This document shows, in pieces, positions 1 through 10,927 of a DNA stretch of 64,000 nucleotides. The stretch covers positions 1 through 64,000 of the forward strand of contig JAODUO010000545.1 in the NCBI GenBank assembly GCA_025642075.2, read 5' to 3'. The notes under the pieces are model-generated. The model ran no database searches and was not told where the DNA came from. It saw only the letters and a list, made by a program, of their open reading frames with translations. Within the stretch, counting starts at the first letter, position 1. Each line of letters opens with the position of its first letter. This stretch comes from Ridgeia piscesae. Taxonomy: Eukaryota; Annelida; Polychaeta; Sabellida; Siboglinidae. A program made the translations under genes and the position numbers.

Positions 1-1490
1 TTTTAAAATTTTGTAAATGCCTCATATTTGTATTTGATTCAGAAACCATAAATTAAGTTATTAATCCAGCGTTAAATGACTCATCCAATACCTGAGAAAG
101 TCGTCTAATTATTAATAATAATAACACCTGGATAGTGGATAGCAGTAATCAGTTAGAACATTAGTGACACAACAACAGAACAAGAATGACACCTAGGGAT
201 TCCATGAAAGTCGCCTTTATGTTAGAAACAGGATATTCATTAAAGTAATCATGATTACATTATAAAGTAATCGTACTCGTACTCGAGTATATTGTAAAGT
301 AATCGTACTCGAGTACATTTGTTTTCTGAGTACTCGTACTCATGCATGTTCAAAGTAATTGTACTCGTACTCGAGTACATTTGTATTGTACTCACTCCAT
401 CTCTGGTATATTGTTAACTGGCAAAATGTCACATTGAGACATCACGCTAATGTGCATGGTGGATCATCTGACTTACTTGCTAAACCATTGGATTAATTTT
501 TTTTTGAATTACATTAGTGATTTGCACGACACAATGGTTGAGGGTAGAGAATTCCACTCATTGTGGTGGAGAAGAAACTAGTTCCAAATGTTTACCGAGT
601 GTTTACCCGAAGATCTAATGTTGTGTTGGATAGAGTGATCTTGTGGGATATCTACAAGTCCACGTTCCATCTATTATATTATGCTAGTCTGTTAATATTT
701 CTTCTTGTTTGCTCAGTGTGTCCCCAATATTTCAAGAAACTACCAATAAAGGCAATAATATTGCAAATTTGCAAAGTGATTTTTTACAGTACATAAGTTA
801 TGTCTCATCATAGCTAATTATTCATCCTTTGCTGTAAGCCTGTAACATGTGCTAGTATCAATGTTGTATGAGTATCTGAACTGATACAGCACACAGAATT
901 TGTAATTTGTTCTCTCACTGAACAAATAACATGAATGATTGAAAACAACATTCGCAATGCTATTTTTTTATGTTTGAATAATATGTTTACTGAAAAATAT
1001 AGCAGTCATGTTGGCACTTTCAGAGCGGTCAACCTGAAAATAGGAACTGCATGCGTAGCTACGAAACTCGAAAGGCAGTACTTTTGAAGTTATTTAGCGA
1101 GTGATATCAAAGTGCCTATATTATCGTTCATGCGGATTGACTATGACGTCTATGATCTGGCTTGCATTCAGCTGTTTTTTGGTGTTATTGACATGTAGCT
1201 TAACCTTATTTTTATGCCTCTGTTCATGCAAACGTGATATAAACCATTCAAAGTAGGATAAAATAAAACAAATAATCATGAATAACAATATCGGACGGCC
1301 TAACTCGCTTGGACCTAGTTAGCGGCTCCATGATCCCGTGTACATACCTTCTAGAACGTTAACTGTGGTGGACGTTTACGAACAATATCAGTATGTACAT
1401 AAGTCATCTCGACAGACATCGCAATGTGTCTAATGGTACAAGATTCAAATAATTTAGATACAGAAGACTTAATAATATTTACTAACCTTC
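1..1490. other. AT-rich stretch without a recognisable gene
   Basis: The stretch contains only short random open frames, such as 563-796, with no recognisable domain or splice context. The single ordered feature is the small GTACTCGAGTAC repeat cluster listed separately. The LINE fragment begins at its right edge. Confidence 0.5.
258..392. repeat. Short degenerate tandem repeat with GTACTCGAGTAC palindromes
   Basis: About three copies of a 40-60 bp unit carry the string AAAGTAATCGTACTCG followed by CGAGTACATTT. Each unit centres on the perfect palindrome GTACTCGAGTAC or a shortened form of it. Such palindromic units often come from small non-autonomous transposons, but I could not define termini. 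Confidence 0.5.
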
Positions 1491-2960
1491 TTGCGCGCTT
1501 TGATGACTTGGCTACGGCGACGGAAGGACTCTGGTCAAGTCCCCAAAGCCTGGAACGAAGCAAACATAACAGCAATTTTCAAGAAAGGAAACAGGGCAGA
1601 AACTTCAAACTACAGACCAATATCCTTAACACCTGTGATTTCTAAACTTCTTGAACACATAATTCATAGCCACATCATGAAACACCTTGAACAACATCAC
1701 ATCCTAACTGACCACCAACATGGTTTTCGTGCAAAAAGATCAACAGAAACTCAATTAATTCAAACTGTCCATGACATAAGCAAATATCTAGATGAAAAGA
1801 AATCTGTAGACATGGCCATTCTAGACTTCACTAAAGCATTCGACAAAGTTCCACATAAAAGACTAATCCACAAACTAAAATACTATGGGATCACAGGCCC
1901 AATATCGTCATGGATAGAAAGCATCCTTGCAGAAAGAACTCAACAGGTTGTAATAAATGGATCAGCATCCAAACCAATTAAAGTCACCTCAGGGGTACCA
2001 CAGGGAACCGTACTGGGGCCCTTACTTTTCTTACTGTACATAAATGATCTACCCAACAATCTCACTTCAAACGTTCGCCTTTTTGCAGATGACTGCCTAC
2101 TATATCAACCAATTAAATCAGACAATGACATTTCTCTCCTCCAAAATGATCTAATCTAACTTGAGGAATGGCAAAACACCTGGCTTATGAAATTCAATCC
2201 CACCAAATGCTTCACAATGACATTAGCCTCAAGAAAACCGACACCAAATATTTACACCTTCTGTGGCCAACAACTTAAATCTGTTCAATCACATTGTTAT
2301 CTTGGTGTACAAATATCAAATACATTAAATTGGACAGCACAATGCAACTCAGTCGCTAGGAAAGCACAACAGACTCTAGGAGTCATTAGGAGAAATCTAA
2401 ATCAATGCCCAACCCACATTAAGTCAATAGCCTACACAACCCTTGTCCGACCAATACTTGAATATGCATCAGCATCATGGGATCCACACTGCCTAAAACA
2501 TATTAAAACCTTAGAAAGAATCCAAAGACAAGCTGCCAGATTTTGTACACATAACTATTCTAGAGAACCAGGAACAGTAACCCAACTTTTTAAAGACCTC
2601 CAGTGGGACACCCTCCAAACAAGAAGAAAAATTAAAAGACTTAGCATAATATACAAAATGGAACATAACCTTATAGATATCCCGCTAGATCACTATATCC
2701 AACACAACACTAGAACCTCACGTAAACATGACAGTCAGTTCTTGCAAATTAGATACTCTGCAAACATATTTGGAAGCAGCTTCTTCCCAACAACAATTAA
2801 GGAATGGAATTCTCTCCCCTCAAACACTGTCTCAAGTAAATCACTAAAATCATTTCAGAATAGTTTAATCCAACATTTTAACAATTAAGTCAGATGACCC
2901 ACCATGCGCACTGGCGTGATGTGTCCCTAGGACATTTTGCCAGTTAAGATACAGATACAG
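1491..2960 (+). mobile_element. 5'-truncated non-LTR retrotransposon (LINE) with reverse transcriptase
   Basis: One frame runs from about 1515 to 2888 and is interrupted only by a TAA at 2157-2159. It shows the palm of a LINE-type reverse transcriptase: SNYRPISLTP, HGFRAKRST, DFTKAFDKVPH, SGVPQGTVLGPLLF and the catalytic FADDCLLY box at about 2084-2107. After the stop it continues with the thumb and C-terminal parts (LVRPILEYASASWDPH, then a WNSLPS tail) and ends at 2886-2888. The 3' end runs into a short ATACAG-type simple tail near 2955, as expected for target-primed insertion. The endonuclease domain and first ORF are absent, so the copy is 5'-truncated and dead. The sequence best resembles the Jockey/CR1 side of LINEs; the clade is inferred. 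The near-complete frame suggests recent insertion. Confidence 0.9.
2157..2159 (+). pseudogene. In-frame TAA interrupting the LINE reverse transcriptase
   Basis: The frame before this triplet ends in LQNDLI and the same frame resumes directly with LEEWQNTWL, the normal continuation in LINE reverse transcriptases. It is therefore a single nonsense change rather than a frameshift. Confidence 0.85.
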
Positions 2961-3784
2961 ATTCGACCGGTAACCCGTTTCGACGACTATCGTTGATGAT
3001 TAAATATCGCGCTAATATCGTTTGCACAGCTCCATACTTGAAAACTCGACGTCGCCGACGTTTCTGCGGATCTTGACCCAGTATATACGGTGAGAAACAT
3101 CCTATTCGAAGCAACGTTCTTCGAACGGATGTCCTTCTTCGAAGTTCGCGTATCTTACAACATTGTGTTTACAATGGCGATAGCATTGACGCACGCAATC
3201 GGACACGTGACTTTAAGGCCGGTTCTGCGTGCTGAGTGGTCAGACCACGGTCAGACAACAGGAAGAGGCGCATCATGGACGCCTCTATGAAGCCGACGAT
3301 TTCAGTAAAATTATCCACTTTGGAATAATTTTACTAATAAACCACTGACGTTAAAAATGTGATTACCGTTCAAAATAGTTTGTTTTTATTAACTCTTTCA
3401 CGTGCATAGCATGTAACTTTTCCCTTTTGGGTCCCTTTAAACAGATTCTATACCGGATTTATGCATAGGAAGGAGTGCATACTCGTGGTTTCATAAAACT
3501 TCCCCAACACAAAAACAATTACAGGAACTTTGCAAACAAATATACCTTTTTATGTCATTACGTGCACAAAACATATGAAATCATAACTAGATATAACTGG
3601 GTTGTCCCACATATCGCAATGGTAAATAAGACACCTGTTATAGTAACATTTACAAAAGTATTACAGCAAAATAACACAAATATCATACATTATCACCTAC
3701 AGCAGCCAAAGTTCTCATCCAATCCATGGCAAACCAGGTATCCCCCGAAAACTGTGATGAATACGCATACGAATAGTGTTAAAT

Positions 3785-3839
3785 GCAGGTAGAGACTAGA
3801 GACGCAAAACCTGTTTGTCGATGTTTCGGGAGAATTGAA

Positions 3840-3910
<71 letters not shown>

Positions 3911-3935
3911 TGGTTCGTCTCTAGTCTCTACCTGC
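3785..3935. repeat. 20-bp perfect inverted repeat flanking a (TA)n core
   Basis: Positions 3785-3804 and 3916-3935 are exact reverse complements (arm GCAGGTAGAGACTAGAGACG). They enclose about 110 bp dominated by a TA dinucleotide array (3846-3907). This is the shape of a small MITE whose centre has expanded into a microsatellite. No clear target-site duplication was found. A second TA array follows at 3959-4021. Confidence 0.75.
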
Positions 3936-3956
3936 TTCATATAACTAATATATATA

Positions 3957-3958
<2 letters not shown>

Positions 3959-4021
<63 letters not shown>
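3959..4021. repeat. (TA)n microsatellite
   Basis: Pure TA dinucleotide run of about 60 bp, roughly 100 bp upstream of the splice acceptor at 4121-4123. Confidence 0.9.
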
Positions 4022-4025
<4 letters not shown>

Positions 4026-4145
4026 CAGTATAAATCCAGTACAAAACCCTACTACTCATTACTCATGCACAATGGACTGTTTTATGGTGAATCGTCAACA
4101 TGTGTTCATTAATTGTGTTTCAGGAAACGACAACGTTGTTCAGTC

Positions 4146-7100
4146 ATGTCGTTCTGGGAAACACTAAGGACAGCAGTCAAGGCGGTTGAAGAGCAAAAGA
4201 AGAAGGAAGAGCAGAGGAAGGGTCGGGAAGAGAAAGGTGCAGAACCACAGCAGCGTCAGCCGAAGGGAGGCAGAAAGGGTCGACAAAAGGGACAAGCACC
4301 AGTGACGAGCAGTGACGTAGGAGGTGCCAGTTTTGGAAATCAACAAGGGGCACGAAAGAAGGATAAGTTCAGTCCTCCAGTCCAGGAAGGTAGTGGGGCT
4401 GATGCCAGATTGGGATGTTCAACAAACAAACAAAAGATAAAGCGCGACAAAAAGCAACGTGACGAGACAACGGACCAGCCGCTTCCTGCCCAAACACAGA
4501 CACGGAGAGGGAAACACAAAGAAACACACCAGGAAGAGAGAGAACCACAAAGCCCCCAACATCACTCACAAAAACACAAACAAAAACCCAAGCCCACAAA
4601 GGGTTCAAATCCATGGCAAGCAAAGAAGGTTCCTCCTGGTATAGACAATCGGCTTGATATGCTGTCCGAATTCGGAGGAGCCACGCAAAATTGGACACCC
4701 GTGGAATTCTTATTTGAGGAAATCAGTGGCAAGAAAACACGCCAGAAACAATCTGCGAAAGGATCGCGTCGGGGGGGGATCCAGGCAACGTTCGATTGAT
4801 CATGGTGACAGGGAAATTGAGAAGGATGTAACATTTGTAACCGAGGCTCTGGGTGACACGTCTGACCGCCGTAGGAAAGTAGACAGGTCCCACTCGCAGA
4901 CAGACGGTAACACCGAAGAAAAACAAACGAACGACTGGTGTCGGATGGCGAGTGCCGACCCAGTTTCGAAAGAGACTTGCGACACTGCCGTTGGCAACAA
5001 GAAGAAAAGAACACGTGGCCGACGAAAACAGTCGACCGAACAAAATGAGGAGAGCATCGAAGCAGACGACCTTCTTGTCACCAATGTGTCCGCTTCAGCA
5101 GTCGGCGATGATTCAGAGTTGGACACCGTACTTCAGAACATCCAGTTGAAGAAGCAGAAGGCGCTGGACAAACACCAACAGAAGGTGACGACCTGGCGAG
5201 ATGCGGCCGGGGAACACGGAGACGTTATTTACGAACTTGAAGCACAGAAGAGCGAGTTCGAGTCGAGCACTAGACTGTTGCTGGCTCGGCTCAGAGCCGT
5301 TGGTCACGATGCGACGTCGACTGAGACGACGGTGCAACTGCGACGGCGATTCGGCGTCGAGTGTAAGCGACTAGAGACGGCGCTTCCGATTTACGCTCGT
5401 CGAACCGACATCGTGGAGGCGGTGCGAGGTAACGCCGTCTGTGTCGTGCTGGGCGAGACAGGCTCCGGCAAGAGCACGCAGCTGACGCAATACATATACG
5501 AGGCTGGCGCGGCGCCGGGCGGCAAGATCGTGTGCACACAACCGCACAAGGTGGCCGCTATCAGTTTGGCCACTCGCGTCGCGCAAGAACTCGCCACGCC
5601 ACTAGGCGGCGATCTCGTCGGCTACCGCGTCGGGCTACAACGGAGAGAGACCAACGATACGGCCCTGCTCTACGTCACCGATCACGTGCTATTGAACGAA
5701 TGTCAGCGGGATCCATTTCTCACTGCCTACTCTTGCATCATCATAGACGAGGCTCACGAGAGAAGCATCTTCACTGACCTGCTGCTAGGCATGGTGAAAC
5801 GCTGTCTGGCTTCCAGGAAAGACCTCCGCGTGATTATCACATCAGCTACAACAGATCCCGAACCGTTCACACGTTACTTCGGCGGATGTCCGGTGTTGGC
5901 GGTAAGTGGTCATCTGTTCCCTGTTGATGTCTACTATGAGAGCATTTGCGACCTGTCGGACAATGACCACTACATGGACATCGCCGTTCAGAAAGTGAAA
6001 GAGATCCATGTCAGCGAACCACCGGGAGATGTTCTGGTGTTTGTACCGTCCGCACTCGACACTCAGAAGGGCTGTGACTCGACGAACCATTTACAGGACG
6101 TTCTTTCTCTGCCGCTACACAGCGCACTTCCGGTCAGCGAACAACGGAATGTGTTTGAACCGGATATCGACGGACGCAGGAAGGTCGTGTTCGCCACTAA
6201 CTGCGCCGAGACGTCCGTCACGGTGCCTGGCATCAAGTACGTCGTCGACACTGGCCTAGCGATTGAGCGCACCTACGACCCGAAACTGAATGTCAGCTCA
6301 CTGGCTCTGAGCATCATCAGTCGCAGCTCGGCCGAACAGCGGAAGGGACGCGCCGGTCGGACGGCGCCCGGGACGTGCTACAGACTCTACAGCGAAGAAT
6401 GTTACGACGACATGGCGCCCGCGTCGACTCCCGAGATTCTGCGCGTTCACATCGGTCAGGCCATGCTCAAGCTGATGGACATCGGCATCGATGACCCGTC
6501 TTCTTTTGACTACATCGAGTCACCACTGCCTGCAGCCATGAAAGCGGCCGCTGTAGACTTGGAATCGCTCGGTGCGACAACCAACGGTCGCATTAACGAT
6601 CTTGGCTGGCGACTGTCACGGTTGAATGTTCAACCACGTCTAGGCAAACTGTTGCTTCTTGCCATCGCTGCCGGCAGCGGCTACGAAGGTATGGTAGTGA
6701 CAGCGCTATCAACAACAGGAGGCTATATGTCCTTCCGCTACAAGAGCGAACCCAGTGTGCCGGGCACAGACGATGGATGCTATGTATGTGGCGACTTGTT
6801 GACGTTCGTCTCGCACTACAAGCAATGGATGGCGCAGCCAGACCGCGACAAGAACAGATGGTGTCTCGAGAACAGCGTCAGCCCCACGTTCATGTGGTTG
6901 GCGAGAGGCACTGTCACGGAGCTCAAGCGGACACTGAAGCGAGAACTCGGCGTCGACGTGAATCCGGGATCTGACAACGAGGCTTTCAACCGACTGCTGC
7001 CGGCCATCCTGCTTGATTGCTACGTGGACAACCTGAGCTTCTCCAGTGGAATCCAAGGACACGGGTATGGGTTGGTGGCTAATGGAGCGACGCACGGGCA

Positions 7101-9732
7101 AACCTTACATCTGCACCCGTCGTCTGCATTCACGTCGCTCGGAACTCAGCCACGCTGGATCATCTTCGAACACATCATGGTGACGTCACGACCGTATGTG
7201 ATGAACGTGACGGCGATCAACGATGACCTCGTCGAACGGTTCGTCACGGACGGCCGACTGCCAGGGGTAGATGTCACAGCCCTCACACGACAACACCTAC
7301 TCGCCTGTCCTCTACCGCCGGTTGGCCCCAGTGTCTTACGAGCATTGACTGGCCGCGGACTGAAGCAACTGGAGCGTCTTGAGAAGGAGGCGAGAGTTCG
7401 CTGCAAGACGGAGATGTTAATGCTTGACGCGTCGTTCAGTGAATCCCGACTCGTCGTCTACGTGACGCCAGACCTTGAGGATACAGCTACCGCCGTCGTC
7501 GCCGAGAAGATTGCTAGCGAGAAGGGCCGTCTGGCAGCCGAGGATATCGAAGTGGCGCTCGGTGGCGGTGGCGGTGACGGTGACGTGAGAATGGTGCTCG
7601 GTCGTGGTGGCGCCGTGTCTCATTTGCTCATGCCGGAAGAATACCGCACCGTTGTCATCAGCGATGCTTCCGACGACGCCGATGTCATGCATGCGCTGTG
7701 TCGGATCGGCCCCATGGCGAACTACAGCCGATTCAAAGGAAAAGACAAGTCGCAGCGGTGGGGGATAGTCACGTTTGACCAACCGGAACACGCCCTCCGT
7801 GCCGTGTGCGACGACAGTGGGCTCTTCTCCGCGAGACCGCTTGGTGGTGCGCCCGGACACGCTGAACAGTCGGCGTTCACGCTGAAGGCGAGATGGAGTC
7901 GACGAACCCCAAAAGGACACGCGTACGTGATGATGAAAGACCCAGAAGATGTCATTCGGAGCTGCGTCGGTACTGTCTTGATCCGCGGGGCGAAAGTTGA
8001 CGTCAACATCAACCCAAAGAACGACATGCAGCTTTTCCTGAAAGGCCTGCCGTCCGATGCAAGCAGCACGGACGTTTCGACAGCGCTAAATCGTGCGGTT
8101 GGCGACGAAGATCTGTCGGTGACAGACATCGTCATTCCACGCGAAGATGTCAGCGTCGCTAGCCCCGGCGAATTGGGTCACCTAAATGATATGTTGTCTG
8201 CTGCCATCAAGAAGCACGTACCCACAGGCGGCTACCGGGTCGAAATGATCCCTCCGAAAGAGAAGGACTTCGACTACAACGCACGGATCATTTTCACCTC
8301 CGCCGTTGACGAAATGACGGTGCTGGGAACTTTGGAAGGCCAGGTGACTGTCGGCAGAAAACCGGTCACTTTCACGCGCGATCTGCGCACTTCGTTCGTC
8401 GTCGCAAAACCTGGGTATGACGTCATTCGCGAGGAACTAGACCAGGTGATGACAGCGTGCAGTCGCGGCGGCACCTTCGTGAAAGTACCAAAGAAATCAT
8501 TTCCAAACGCGAGGCACATTGTCGTTTTGATATATTCCGATGACCGCTCTGGGCTTCAGGTAGCCTCAGATGCCGTCCGACGCGTTGTCCAGCCGAAGAC
8601 CGTCGAGTTCGAGTCGACGGAGGAGTTCCGTTGTGTCACGGGCCCGGCTGGTCGGGAGGAGCTACGTCGCATCGAGGCGGACACGGGCGCCAAGATTACC
8701 GTCGACGCTCGTCTCATGAACGTGCTCGTCCACGGACCAGAGACCGCGCGTCGTCGAGCCGCCATGGCAGTTGATCGGTTCGTGCAGGACAACAAGACAC
8801 TGTCGAGGAAGGAAGTGCTGCTGGGAACCCGCGGAAACTCAGCTGGACTGATGAAACTGCTTCTCACCAAATACGGGGTTGACTTGGAACAGCTGCAGCG
8901 CCGCACGGGGGCGCTGTACCTGGAGCTACAGTTACGACGTCACGCACTGTTGTTCCGTGGCACGACGGATGCCTACGATTCTCTGCAGAAGGCGCTGCGT
9001 GAAGACGAAGCGCAGCTGACAGACGTGCCGACTACAACGCCATCTGCCGACAGTGCGAACTGCCCCGTGTGCTTCTGTCCAATCGATGAGGGCGACATCT
9101 ACCGACTGGAGTACTGCGGACACGCCTACTGTCGGCCGTGCATTGGCGCTCTGCTCCAGCAGAAGTGTCGCGACGCCGAATTCCCCGTGGCGTGTGTGCA
9201 GGAGGACTGCGGCGAGGCCGTCGTTCTCCGGGACCTGACGAACCTACTCGCACATTCACCCGAAGCGAAGTCTCGCGGGCATCGCGCGGCCGTCGAGAGT
9301 TTGGTGAAGACGAACCCCGAGCAGTACCATTACTGCACGACGCCCGACTGTCCGACGGTCTACCGGGCGGCGACCTCGCGAGATGACGGCGTCCGCTTCC
9401 GGTGCTCCCAGTGTTCCGCCGCCATGTGCACCGCCTGTCACGTGCACTATCATGACGGGGTCACGTGTGCAGCGTACCAGGCGACGACGCGCGCCGATGA
9501 CGTTACTCAGAAAGCCTCCCTCTGTGAGGACGATCTTGAGACGTGGCTCAGCGAAGACTCGTCCAACCGCTTTCTCTGCCCGTCGTGTGCCGTCCCCGTC
9601 CAGACGAACCCCGGGTCCGACCACGTGGTGTGCGACACGTGTCACGCGTACATCTGCGGCACGTGCAAGGCGACATTCGAACAGTTGAGCGAAACGCACG
9701 ATCATTTGTCCAAATGCCTAACTGATTATTAA
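4146..9732 (+). CDS. DEAH-box RNA helicase with C-terminal RBR E3 module (DEAH11/12-like)
   Basis: Predicted 1861-residue protein if one G of the G8 run at 4771-4778 is ignored. The exon opens after a TTTCAG acceptor (4121-4123) and the start is the MSFWETL methionine at 4146. The N-terminus (about 1-230) is Lys/Gln/Glu-rich and looks disordered. The helicase core follows: Walker A GETGSGKST (from 436), DEAH box IIIDEAHERS (DEAH 534-537), motif V NCAETSVTVPG and motif VI QRKGRAGR (731-738), then the helicase-associated C-terminal region. The middle holds an RRM-like start (LFLKGLPSDASS) and a KH-like stretch (TGPAGREELRRIEADTGAK). The end is RING1 (CPVCFCP from 1639), IBR (CTTPDCP...CSQCSAAMC) and RING2 (CPSCAVP...CDTC...CGTC). 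The same fusion order is known in plant DEAH11/12 proteins and in invertebrates. RING2 has Ser1824 where RBR ligases have the catalytic Cys. Expected role: RNA remodelling, with a ubiquitin-related or scaffold function that is inferred only. Confidence 0.9.
4771..4778 (+). other. G8 homopolymer at a frame break in the helicase-RBR gene
   Basis: The frame from 4146 runs openly to this G run and then stops at 4797-4799. The frame that carries the entire helicase is open on both sides of it. Removing one G gives one continuous reading frame of 1862 codons including the stop. A homopolymer length error or a real polymorphic indel explains this better than two genes. Confidence 0.8.
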
Positions 9733-10300
9733 CTGTTCCCGAAAGCTTTCAAGCCGCTGCAGGGTGAGATGTATACAATAGGTGTCATTTTGGCTGCATT
9801 TATGCATTGATTAGCAAACTCGGTGAAGTGATCAACAAAATGGCGGCCTGACTGTGTGCATTTCGTCGTATATTTTGTTGAATTTCTGGTTTCATAAGAT
9901 TATCTTTATGACAAAACCTTAAGGGAAAGTTGTTAAAGTGTCAGATGTATGCAGTAGTGTTTTCTCAAGAAGACGTGATATCGCAGAAATGATGTAATTG
10001 GCACATTTAAGTGTTACCAAAGCATTGTTGACAAGCTTTGGCTTGACGGAAGTCTCGCACCTAATTTTGATTGTGATGTAAGCAAACCGCGACGTACTGG
10101 ATACGCCAGTTGCTGCTGGTGGAGTGTCGGTGGCACCACTGGGGAGTTCGTTCCTCTCGCGTTCATAGCATGACAGTAACATAGAGTACAGTAGTGTGTT
10201 GTAAAGTCTGGCAAATTATATTGTTGTTGTTAACAAAAACTCCTCCCACCATTACCACTAATTACAAGTACTACATTAATAGTAATATTAATATCACGGT

Positions 10301-10411
10301 GATCGTCGTTTTGCCGTAGCAGCAGCCGCTCTGTGGAATGGACTGCCGGACAGCGTTAGGACGGCAAAGACACAGCTACAGTTTAAAACACTTCTGAAGA
10401 CACATTTTTAG
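10301..10411 (+). mobile_element. LINE relic: C-terminal tail of a reverse transcriptase ORF
   Basis: The + frame starting at 10301 encodes DRRFAVAAAALWNGLPDSV and ends LLKTHF at a TAG (10409-10411). The motif FAVAA-x-LWN-x-LP and the following x-F-K-x-x-LKTHLF pattern are the usual end of Jockey/CR1-type LINE ORF2 proteins. Nothing recognisable precedes it, so it is a severely 5'-truncated copy. It differs from the 1.5-2.9 kb element. Confidence 0.7.
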
Positions 10412-10913
10412 ATTAGCGTTTCTGTGACGTGATCATGTGGACTTTAATTACATGCATTTACCCATAAGTTATACCATTTATATCATATAATATTATGAAG
10501 ATGGTAATCATTACTGCAACTTTGTCCAAGGTCGTCAGCTTTGTTATGGGAACGTCGTTGAACGTCACCGTATGGCATGGTTGTTAACTTAACCTACTTT
10601 GGCAGTACAGTCTTGAAATTGCATGTTTGTTTCCTGTCTGAATATGTTACGGGGTTGTATATCCGAAAAAAATCAATCTTGCTGGCTTACTTAACACGAT
10701 ATCTGAATGGGTGGTATATGTTCAACATACCTATTAGACTCATAACAACATCCGTATTAATGAAAAGTTTTGAAACGTCTGTGTGTTTAATATGAATTAT
10801 TAAATGTTATTATTGCTTTGTGATATAAAACAGTGTTGCAAATGAGGCGCATACAGATTGCATTGTCGAAATGAAACGTTCGAGAATACCGTTGGTTAAC
10901 ATAATTAGCACTC

Positions 10914-10927
10914 GGGGGGGGGGGGGG
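10914..10927. repeat. G14 homopolymer
   Basis: Run of fourteen G residues in AT-rich DNA; a likely assembly-length uncertainty. Confidence 0.8.

Larger units (their letters stand above)
2961..4123. other. Non-coding stretch upstream of the helicase-RBR gene
   Basis: No supported coding exon. A relatively CG-containing segment at 3000-3290 (several CGTCG/TTCGAA motifs, possible donor ACG|GTGAGA near 3089) could be the promoter or a 5' untranslated exon of the gene starting at 4146; this is inference. The rest is the TA-rich foldback at 3785-3935 and a second TA microsatellite. Confidence 0.3.

Noticed and set aside
4113..4799. A separate small gene upstream of the helicase
   Set aside because: The frame meets the helicase frame at the G8 run and one missing G joins them, so it is the N-terminus of the same gene.
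5291..9705. Many open frames on the - strand and in other frames of the helicase exon
   Set aside because: Shadows of a long, GC-rich coding exon; none has known motifs or splice context.
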